From: Acanthaster planci
Taxonomy: Eukaryota > Echinodermata > Asteroidea > Valvatida > Acanthasteridae
NCBI RefSeq assembly: GCF_001949145.1
Contig: NW_019091391.1
Coordinates: forward strand, 1,659,445-1,719,444
Direction: 5' to 3'
DNA: 60,000 nt
Shown here: piece after piece, positions 48,030 through 57,287 of the stretch
How the letters are laid out: the number at the start of each line of letters is the position of its first letter
Numbering within the stretch: position 1 is the first letter of the stretch
Program-made: the position numbers and the translations under genes
Notes under the pieces: generated by a model
Databases searched by the model: none
What the model saw: only the letters and a program-made list of their open reading frames with translations
What the model was told of the DNA's origin: nothing

Positions 48030-50613
48030 TTTTTTTAACATTGTAGCGGGTCCCTTTTAAAACAAACAAATGCCCAAACCCACACTTAAATGAAAAATTT
48101 CCGTTTGAAATAGAACGTTGGAACGTTGGGCTACACGTCACTGCTAGCCTGTATGCCTTGCTGTGTTTGTCTGCAGTGGTCCTGTTGTTTCTCGTGTCTT
48201 CGTTTCTCCCAGCCCACTCGAAGAACCCCTTTTCGATTTTGGAAACCTTTTTCTCTTCTTTGCAGAATGCAGTGTTGTTTGTTTGGAGAACAAAAACAGT
48301 AGGCGCTTTTAATGAACGACATGCGCAAGAAAAAAAAAGAGCGGGAAAAAAGCTAGTTGCAGAAGAAAAATTTAGGCCAAGTGATTTGAAAACCCCGGGG
48401 CTTCTCAACTCAACAGTGTCACAAAAACATGTTCGATAATCCGGACGAGATAATGGATTCTCGCGCCTGCTCCCGCTTTGATGTTTGGGCAAAAAGTTGG
48501 CGGGCATCCGTCCGGCACGGAGCGCACCGCTAACCCGCTCCCGACGCGTACGGGGGAAAAAACGCCGCGTGTAAAAATCCGAGCGCACGTGACGCTGCCG
48601 ACGCTGGGATTTGTGGGCAAGAACCGGCAAGATTTTTTTTGTCCTTTTTGTCTTCTGCTTGGCTCGACCCTTTCCTTAATCGCAGCCCTGGGGAGGGATC
48701 GCCAACGTTTAGGTTCGTGTAAGGGAACACCTTTGCTGGATTGGGTGGATAATATCCAATGTTTAAAGGAGCATTTATTGATCCGGGGGGATGATCAGGA
48801 ACCGTCAGGATTGTTTAACATCAAAATAAAATACCGCTAGGCAATTTTGCTGAGATAAAAATCCGGAGCTTCACCCTCAGAGCGGGAAAGTTTAGTGATC
48901 TCATTTTCTGGCAGCTTTTAGTGGCTGCCCTTCTAAAATATTGCGAGATATGTTCGACGATTTATGCGCTGTTTTTGAACCGCAGTATTCTTTTTGAAGT
49001 TTTTTTTTAGTACAGCCGAACCGCAGGCTCAGCGGGTCCATTACCATGATGACTAGGAATACCAAACGAAGAATCGGGAAAGGTAAAGAGATGGGAAAAT
49101 AGACCCAAATAATTTGGTCTCTATTATTCTGCATGAGTTTTTCAACAAGGCATTCGTTCTCAACCGGGCCCGGCAAATGATATTGTGAATGTCTGACTTG
49201 GGCCAATACTGCGACGTCTTGCACGGGCTGATGGAGGTAAGGGCCTATGTGAAAAATACAGTTTTATTAGAACCGACCCCATTGGATGGCATCAGCCCTA
49301 TCATGAGGGTTGGTGTAATCACTGACAAAGCGCACTCTGTGTAGGTTTCATGAATAATGATGGCATTGATGACTTTGAAGGGAAACCGTGAAAGTTTCCA
49401 GTACAGCAAATCAGACCCACTGACAACATCACCGTCCGAGGAATAAAAATACAACTTTCCCTTACGAAAGGACTAGAAATGTCTTAAATTTCAAAGGGGG
49501 ACATTTCACAGAGGTTTCGTTTTGTTTTGAAACGACTGGGCCACAGGCATTACAAGTGTCTGTGTGAAATTTATGAGAGAATTGTCTAACAGGGCCAAGC
49601 ATCATAGCGCGACAGGATGGAATTACATGAAAGGTTACTATTTACCAATAATACTTTCGGTATGATATAAGAAAGCGCATGATTCGATCACAAAAACTCA
49701 GATGAGTTTAATATTGTGTTACCGTAATTGGATCCGGTTCGTACTAGGATAACTTGCGTGAACCGGCAAATTTACCAGAGTTAAGCACATTTCACTGCCG
49801 ATGAGTTTCGCTTCGAATGTTTCATGACGTCATTTTCGGTTAGCATTCGAGCTCGCGAGTATGTGAAAGCCCGCTCCTCATTTCGTGTCTCGCACAACAT
49901 TGGACAATCCATAACACCCCACATCGTGTACACACCTGAGAAAAAAATTACTTCCCAAGATTATCAAATGAATTTCGTGTTGTTTCAATTTGCTCTTCGG
50001 TACACTTTTTTCCCCTGTCATTTTCACCTTCATTATTTGCTTCTCATCTCGCGTCATGACATTTCGACTGGAGAGCTGTTTCGATGTACGGAGGCGAACT
50101 AGTTAATATTCTGCCCCAAAACCCCCAAAGCCCGTGTCAGTGAATTAAAAATCAATCAGGAAGTTGCTCTATTGATCATTTTGGGAGGGGAGAAAAAAAT
50201 TCCAATGAATATTCCGGGGATTTTCTTTGGGGGGGGGTCCTTCTGCCCTTGTCGCTCGACATGACCAAACACATGCGCACGATCGCTGGTACCGCGCTTC
50301 CTGAATTCCCACGATCGCTGCGGGCTAAACTCGCATTCCTTCACTCTCTGCTAGTCTGGCTTCGGGCGTTCAGGGCGCAAGACGTGCACGTCCGTGTAAA
50401 TAGGAAACGCGTAGATGAGGCGGTTCAACGTCCCGGTTTCACCCTTTCGGAAATGAATATTGCGTACTACGCCGCGGTATGACCTGTTAATACCGGGACG
50501 ATGGTACCAAAGAAATTCATACCTAAGCTATCTTGGGAAGGTTGTTAGTTCGTATTAAAAGAAAGGTCAAAAGACGAGGTACAAATCTTATAAATGCTTC
50601 AATCCACCGTCTA
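48030..50613. other. no gene seen; longest open frame rejected
   Basis: The minus frame at 47902-48630 is the longest in the window, but it starts in a CpG-rich patch (48470-48620) and ends in the inverted-repeat arm. No domain is seen. Also present are AACGTTGG in tandem near 48115 and G9 at 50229-50237. Confidence 0.45.
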
Positions 50614-50655
50614 TTTCCCGTCCCCCCGCCATCACGGTGATGGGGTGACGGGAAA
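50614..50655. repeat. two-part hairpin
   Basis: TTTCCCGTC pairs perfectly with GACGGGAAA. Inside, CCATCAC pairs with GTGATGG around a single G. A small asymmetric internal loop of mostly C separates the two stems. The fold is compact and GC-rich. Function unknown. Confidence 0.7.
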
Positions 50656-52721
50656 GCTCGTACCCCGCTTGATGGGTCGTGTATACATTAATAGATCAAC
50701 GGTTCCATGGAAAAATACTCCGTCACGAATCCGGGTCAGCGCTGGGAGCGAGACCAAAAATAGCTCACAACATAATCGAGTGCAGTAGTGTGTACTCTGG
50801 CAAACCGGGATGTGTTCAGACATTCAACCCGCGACCGGCCCCCCTCAACACCGAGACACCCCAGGCTGTAATTTGCGGTCATTTTTTTGGGGGGGGGTTG
50901 GTCGAATTGGCGCGAAGCCTGGCTTTTCAGAGTATAGTCCCGGTGAAGTCGCTGGCTTTGGGCGATCCCAACTTCGGAGTGGGCCGTGTTGAGGTTCACC
51001 GCTGGAAGCAAGACCAACAGAAAAGTGGGCAAGGAAAAGTCCTATGGCTGCAGGCACCATTAACTTTACCGGTGTCCGATGATTAACTCTCTCGTATATT
51101 CAACTTCCTACATCCCGAGGTGCAATACTGTGAGGAGAGGAGAAGTGAAGATACCTCGAAGTTCTCTGTAACCTATTTACTGCAAAGTTTGCCTAACACG
51201 TCGTGTTTAATATTCAGAGCCCTCTCTCAGAAATTAGCATTTTTATAACTAGGCGGCTGCTTTGAAATGACGTACGAACAAACTAAATTCTCATTACTGA
51301 GATAACGGCTGGTTATTAAGAAGAAAAAGTATCATGTAGGCCTAAATAGACCTCATTTACACAGAAGCTATTTTTGGTTATGTTCCCTGAATCTATCTTC
51401 TTAAATGTAATATGAACAGTGGGTTGGTGTCAGACTATTTTGGTTCCATGCCCCAAATTCATTTTTTTAAATGTTGTTTAAAACCTGTAGATGTAATTAA
51501 TTACAATTTTTAAATTTTTCATTATGATAAAGGTAATCTGCGAAAAACTTTTATTTCATTGCTTCCATTTTAATTCTCAGGTTCCCCAAACTAAAGAAAG
51601 TTAACCTCGCTTATATTCAATATGGCCGACTTTTGAATAAAGTCAGATGCTATCAAATTTTGGATAGCTCCGTTGTCATATTACAAGTTTGTATCCGATT
51701 CCATGTCATGGAAACAAACAGAGGGAGAAAAAAGTAACATCATCCCATTAAAATCTGTTGTTTGGAATATACAGGAAATTAGCATGTGGTCAAAGTTTTG
51801 GTCACGAAGTTTTGACGATTGTGTAAGCATTACCTACGTCATGTGTTTTTCGTGAATCATTTTGTGATCTTCATCTATGATCTTCACTTGCATGATTTTC
51901 GTGCATGAGCACGCAGTGGTCATGACGGTGTCATGGTCAGCACATTCGAGGTTATACCGGGTGCGCAATGTTGTTTGCAGGTTCCGGGACTGAGCATGCG
52001 CCGATGACGTGTACATTATACGCATGCACGAGCCACTTTCCGCACTGCCTTTGACCAGCACCACCCATGCACGCAAAGTAGTTTAATGCACCCATCGCAA
52101 TTGTTTCTGGCTCCGTTCCGTCTGCTCGGTGCTGTGACATGTTTGACCCCTCTTGGTGGCAACTACGCGTGCGCCTGCAAATTTTTTGTCCCATCCATTA
52201 TACTGCCCACGCACGTGAATAGACTGCACCCATTCGTCACAATGACGATTTCAGCACATTACACCTGCTGCTGGCTCATTTATGCGATGAGAAATCTGCG
52301 ATCTATTTTTTCCTAATGATTGAGTAACCGATCACACGAGGGAGTGCACAAAATAGACCGTTGCGGTTCATGGTACAGACCGTAAATGGCGCGGCTAGCA
52401 TCAGAAATGTCCAACGTCAAATGTCATCTCGCGTGCTCCGTAACTATCTTGCATCGATCAGCTTTAAAGGCATGACGTGTATATCCAAATATGATGGTTT
52501 TGTTTTTATTGATTCCTCCATAATGGGGGGGAGGGGCTAAAACGGTCTTCTCAGATTTTCATGTTCTTGACTTCGTTTTTGGCTCGCTCAAAGCTAGGAC
52601 GGTTCAATCTGACGTTTAGGTATACATGTCGTTGGTCAAGTATGCGTGTCTTTGAAACTCCTAACTTTCGGCTCTCGTGTGCCGAAACGTCTTGTACCTC
52701 ACTCGAAATACGGGCGATTCA
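50656..52721. other. no gene seen
   Basis: GC-richer at 50700-51060 with overlapping frames on both strands and a G9 tract at 50889-50897. AT-rich after 51190. No domain was recognised. Confidence 0.45.
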
Positions 52722-52856
52722 CAACAGAGCGCCTCCAAGAGTTGATCAGTCACAGCACGCGATATCTGTCGACCCAATGTGCGTTTGGAAAGGGTCGACA
52801 GATTTCGCGCACTGTGATTGGTCAACACGTTGCAAACTCTTGGAGACGCACTCTTG
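52722..52856. mobile_element. MITE family D, copy with shortened left arm
   Basis: GAGCGCCTCCAAGAGTT at the left mirrors AACTCTTGGAGACGCACTC at the right. CTGTCGACCC mirrors GGGTCGACAG at the centre. The left arm lacks about 15 bases (a GCAACGTGTTGACCA-like piece) that the right arm keeps. It otherwise matches the copy at 44096-44245. Confidence 0.85.
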
Positions 52857-54547
52857 CCATTCGACCGCATTGTCAATTGATTCCTTAGAGTGTTTTTGAG
52901 GACGGAAGAACTCTGTTGTCTCTCTCTGAGCTCTTTAAGGTCCTGGTATTGGCGTGGCAATAGTTATTTATGTGAGACTACTCTTAAATTCTCATTGAGA
53001 ATGAAGGCAAAACGTGCTCCAAGCACGAACCTGAGGAAGTACAGATTACCCTGATGAGAATCCAACTAACAGTTCAATTGACCACTAACCGCTCTTCTCT
53101 CAACAGACTTTGCAAGTCGACGAGAGATCGTGTTCCGAACAAAAAAAAAATTGGCCCAGCTCGGTTGGCCCTTTAAGCTGAGATTATAGGTTCGGTCGTG
53201 CGTCAGTCGTAGAGGCCAACAACCCCACCGTGATGCGCATCCTGATGGCATCGTTAATATCATGTTCCATTCTCGTGATCCAAACCCGGGCTTCGTGGTC
53301 CGTCATAATCATTACCCTGAAAAACAACACCAGATTGTTTACAGTGGATTGCAGATTCCGAAGTCCACAGAATCGGGGAGCTGTTATTGCCACGCTCTTG
53401 CCATGGCACGGCACCGTCTGTAGGAGGCCATACAGATTTGTGATAGACAAAACAACGAGGGCCCAACGAATACAGAAATAATCGAGTTTTCGTCTTCTGG
53501 GTTAAGGGAAACTGAATTTATAAGCCTGTGTCTGTCCTGCCCATTGTGTGGGGTAAGAATTCTCAGTAAAGAAACTGCAAGTCGATTTCACGTGCCGAAC
53601 CCCGTCGACTGAAGACTTTTGCGGATCACAAGAAACTTGAACAAAAGTCTTTGCTTCAGTGAAAGTTCAACGAAGACAGTGCTTGAGACATTACCAGCGC
53701 GCCAATGTTTCTCAGTTTCGGAGGCCAGGACGTGGTCTCACTCGGGCCATCTTTGTCTAATTTGTCTAAGATTGTGTTATTCATTAATGCATCGGACCGT
53801 TTGATTTTAGCTTCCATGTTTGCATAATAAACCAGGTGCCTTTTTTATATGCCCAGTGCGCCCTCTCGTGGCAAAAAAGCAGACCCAAATTGAAATCATG
53901 CATGCTACATTTCGATCGAGAAAGACAAGTTGTGAACAAGAACGAAGCTTTGCAGCTTCGTCAATTTTCACCACCCACTTATTGTAACGACCAGGTTGCT
54001 GGCCCACGCGAACTTTGATACTTAAGATACGGAATATGGCGTGTCCCTTAAGCCTTACATCGATTGATCGAGTGTATGGGGAGCCGAGATGTGGTATTGG
54101 AGGCACGAACTACAAGAGGGAAATGGTTATTGCCAAATACAAGAATGGTTTCCATCAGTTGGTGACAAGGGGATTATGCGACCGAAGTGCCTCTCAACCG
54201 AACCGTTCTCTTTACAGAAATCATCTACGGCCATTTGGCTCTGTTAGACAACACCTTTCTATAAATCCGTCACCTTTCTCCTCCGTTTAGCGGTACCGAT
54301 ATCCGGGCAGAGTTTGGCCAGGCTTCTTTGATGGAACAGTTACCGTCTTCTAGGGTTGATTGCCTGCCAAATCTCAAAGTCATCATGCACTTGTTTGTGA
54401 GGAAGAATTTCGGTCTGTGTTACTGTTATATTAGCCCAACACCGGAAAGCTTGAAAAGGATTAAAATGACTATAGCCACCACAGAATTTATACAGTCAGT
54501 GATTATATTGATATCATCTTAACTTCAAAATCCCAATAAAAGCACAT
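52857..54547. other. no gene seen
   Basis: No supported gene. At 53942-53961 there is an 8-bp perfect stem with a TTGC loop. Frames of 83-91 codons at 53184-53481 and 54015-54290 have no domain. Confidence 0.45.
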
Positions 54548-54718
54548 AATGGGAGACTTTGAGACGCATGGTGGCGGCAGACAAACCGGTCTTTTTCCAC
54601 GGTTGTGCACGTGCTCAGAACCTAACATGCAGCATGCCCAAAACTGCACGCGCATGCCCACATCAACCAAAATGGACAGTTGCGTCTACCGCCACCATGC
54701 GTCTCAAAACCTCCCGTT
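54548..54718. mobile_element. MITE with arms of about 35 bp
   Basis: TTTGAGACGCATGGTGGCGG at the left and its complement CCGCCACCATGCGTCTCAAA at the right match base for base, followed by a one-mismatch AGAC. The arms extend outward through GGGAG and CTCCC. The interior shows no coding capacity. Near-identical arms suggest a fairly young element. No second copy is in the window. Confidence 0.8.
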
Positions 54719-54884
54719 GTATGGGAAGTTTTTAACGGTGACCATTTGGTGCTTTCAATGGCGATAGTTTATGATATGCAGGCCTGCTTTGTGCTCCTTG
54801 TCCCGATTTCATACATCCAGACTTACGTGGTGTGTTGCCTGCAGAGTTCTCCCCATTCAGAACCCAAATGACAATGCCTTTGAT
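54719..54884. other. no gene seen
   Basis: Short spacer between the foldback element and the tRNA-like segment. Confidence 0.45.
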
Positions 54885-54945
54885 TCGTTGAGAGGAATTA
54901 AGCATCTCACTTTGAGGGTCGCAGATTTGAATCCCACTCCAGTCA
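54885..54945 (+). repeat. tRNA-derived SINE-like segment
   Basis: TTGAGAGGAATTAAGCATC resembles a tRNA D arm. GGGTCGCAGATTTGAATCCC (box B-like at 54923-54933, two mismatches) follows at tRNA spacing. The acceptor stem is not evident, so a SINE head is more likely than a gene. Confidence 0.45.
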
Positions 54946-56637
54946 ATTTCTTTGCTGTGTTTTATATTTGCATGTTTATTTGAAATTAAAATCCCCCCAG
55001 CGAATGCAGAAACGTTCACACCTTGAAATGAAATTCACCAAGAAAGACCTGGTCGGGGCCTCCGTACATGGCGCCCCTGTACATCTCGAGAAATGCCCGT
55101 GCCTTTCTTCCTTGCCTCCGTATTTGCTCTCATCCCACCCTCTGCACACACGCCCCGGGTAAACAACCCCTGCTCTTTATCAAGCCCCAAGACAAACGCA
55201 CGGCACTCTAAAAAGCCCTGCCGTGAAACACAACGACCCCGTCTGGAGAATTCATCAAAGGGATTGGCGATATATAGCGCGGTCAGTCGCCCGGGTTAAG
55301 TAATTTTGGAGATGGAGCCCTTTGTGATGGCCTTGACGATACCGTGGGTTAACTGTAAGTACTCGGTTGGCACGGAAGTTGTATTTTTATATTTCTCGGC
55401 ATCCATAATAAGGCAGCCGTGCTGAACGATGACTGTGTTTTCTCACAACTTGTATGGAACGCCCTTTGACTTTGCAATTTACAACATTCTATAACCACCG
55501 AATTTCTTCGATGTCCGCGCTGGCTGTCGACGTTGAGTGCTGTGATTTCTCGGTGTGTTCGAGCATTCTGCCTGCCGTTTGGGGGGTTGGAACAAACAGA
55601 GAGCGCCCTCTAGACACAAATCGATTCACTCGCATATGTTCAACCTACAAGCCGCTCTTTGCTCAAACTCACGGAATTATAGCGCACTCCGTTGGACAAA
55701 TGACTTCCTGTGACGTCAGAAGAAGTGGTGCAGCTTGATTGGTCGTCGAAGTGGTGTTGACGTCAATGCATAAAGGTTATTACCGTCACAGGATCGATCT
55801 GTTCACTGGTTCATGGTAACCCTCAATCCTTTTCGCTGTTAAAAGATTTGGTACTGATCATTCTGTCAAATATATCTTTTCCTGAAATACAAGATTCTCG
55901 TCGTTTGCTTTCGTTTTTAAGCTGACCTCGACCCCTACTTGTATGACGCCCTCTCTCTGTGCTCTCAACAGATTTGACTTTTTTGACAAGGAGGCACAGA
56001 ACACATGATAACTTTTTCGCTACAAACGGTTATCCATGCATTCACACGAAAACAAGTTAAATGTCTGCAACTGAAACATCCGCCCCCTTTTTTTCCCAAA
56101 AGATATTCGGCATCACTCTCCTTGCCTTTTCATCCCGTGACGTGGATTCCTTTCGAAGCGCCCTTCACTTTCATCGGATGTTGACCTTCTCCTCGACACA
56201 TGTCATTCGATCAGTCTCCTATTGGTTTTGGGTGCGTGAGCCGAGTTTCAATACGGAAGAATCGATACTGTGCTTCGCGCCGTCGGTTGTCTTTCCCCGG
56301 ATCGCGTCCGGATACTTCTTGCGGATCAGGCCTGCAGCTGAGTTATCGCTTTCTTCAGGTTACGGACCGTTTCACGTAGAAAACAACGCCTGGCAGGTTG
56401 TTTTGCCGTTAGATGACATTAATTGGTCGCCAGCCATTAAAACGATATTTATTTACACTTGAGACTGTTGTTGCCTGAGCGGTTCCTACAGTTTACATCA
56501 TGGGTGCTGAGATCGTTAATAGCCAGAGTGTCGTCATGTACATAGCTTGAGTCAAACAGAAATCGATGGGTTCTTTAGAGCCTAAAGTCCAGAAGCAGAA
56601 ATGAGTCAGTTTGATAACCATGTTTTTCAAAAAAGCA
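54946..56637. other. no gene seen
   Basis: No supported gene. A 133-codon plus frame at 56061-56462 has no domain. GCGCCCTCT motifs occur near 55604 and just upstream in other parts of the window; they are too short to assign. Confidence 0.45.
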
Positions 56638-56721
56638 AGGTCATTCGAGAGCAAAGCACGCGCGCGAGTCCGCGAAGGGCCGCGCTGATTGGCCAACCTC
56701 GCACGCGCTTCCGAATGACCT
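56638..56721. mobile_element. short foldback, GC-rich centre
   Basis: AGGTCATTCGAGAGC and GCGCTTCCGAATGACCT form imperfect inverted arms. The centre holds GCGCGCGAG, GGGCCGCG and an ATTGGCC motif. Probably a degraded MITE. It opens a run of elements that continues to 57287. Confidence 0.55.
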
Positions 56722-56816
56722 GGTCATTTAAACATAGGGCTAGAGTATATTTTATTAGTCAAAATGACTAAATTCTGTTTACACCGAATAAATTCATAGT
56801 TATGCATGCATTTGTA

Positions 56817-56947
56817 CAAATGGCCTTGGCGGCGAGAAGTGTGAGCGGGCCATGAAAACGTACAGGGGTGCGACTTTAATCATTTTCTCTCGCACCCCTG
56901 TACGTTTTCAATGGCCCGGTCACACTTCTTGCCGGCAATGCCATTTG
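56817..56947. mobile_element. 131-bp foldback element
   Basis: Arms 56817-56873 and 56890-56947 are complementary over nearly their whole 57-58 bases (CAAATGGC, GGCGAGAAGTGTGA, GGGCCAT, GAAAACGTACAGGGGTGCGA), with a few mismatches and a 16-base loop. It can fold into one long hairpin. Single copy in the window. Confidence 0.85.
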
Positions 56948-56990
56948 TGCGCATGCGGGCATAATGATGAAATGATTAGTGAAAAGGTCT

Positions 56991-57287
56991 ATCCGGTTCG
57001 TAAGTGTGATGTCACTTAAGTTTAAACCACGCACTGCACATAGAGTAAGGCCGTGTCCAAAACGGGCTTCCAGAGCTACGGAAGCCCGCGTCTCCACACA
57101 TTTCCAATGGAGTGAAGACCTAGACCTAGCTCTAGGCAACAGATTCGCATGAAGCCTTACACGCATTGATCGCCGTTATGTGGGACCATGGAACCGGAAG
57201 TTAGCGTGCAACTTCTGCGATTGTCCAATTGGAGCCTGAGAATCGTGGCGCGCCCGCCTTTGTGACGAAGTCACTTACGAACCGGAT
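56991..57287 (+). mobile_element. MITE family A, copy 2, interrupted by family B
   Basis: The termini ATCCGGTTCGTAAGTG and CACTTACGAACCGGAT are perfect complements. It aligns with 17993-18186 on both sides of an insertion at 57048-57157. Without the insertion the element would be about 185-190 bp, like copy 1. The preserved ends suggest this copy is younger or better conserved than copy 1. Confidence 0.85.
57048..57157 (+). mobile_element. MITE family B, copy 2, nested in family A
   Basis: A 110-bp insertion bounded by AGGCC and AGCCT and flanked by TA on each side. It sits where copy 1 of family A reads GAGTTACATG without interruption. Inside, CGGGCTTCC and GGAAGCCCG form a perfect 9-bp stem, and CCTAGACCTAGCTCTAGG matches the degraded copy at 7692-7810. 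TA or TTA duplication would fit Tc1/mariner or Harbinger-type elements. Confidence 0.75.

Noticed and set aside
47902-48630. 242-codon minus-strand frame, the longest in the window
   Set aside because: It joins a CpG-rich patch to an inverted-repeat arm. No domain, no family resemblance, and its C-terminal end is repeat sequence.
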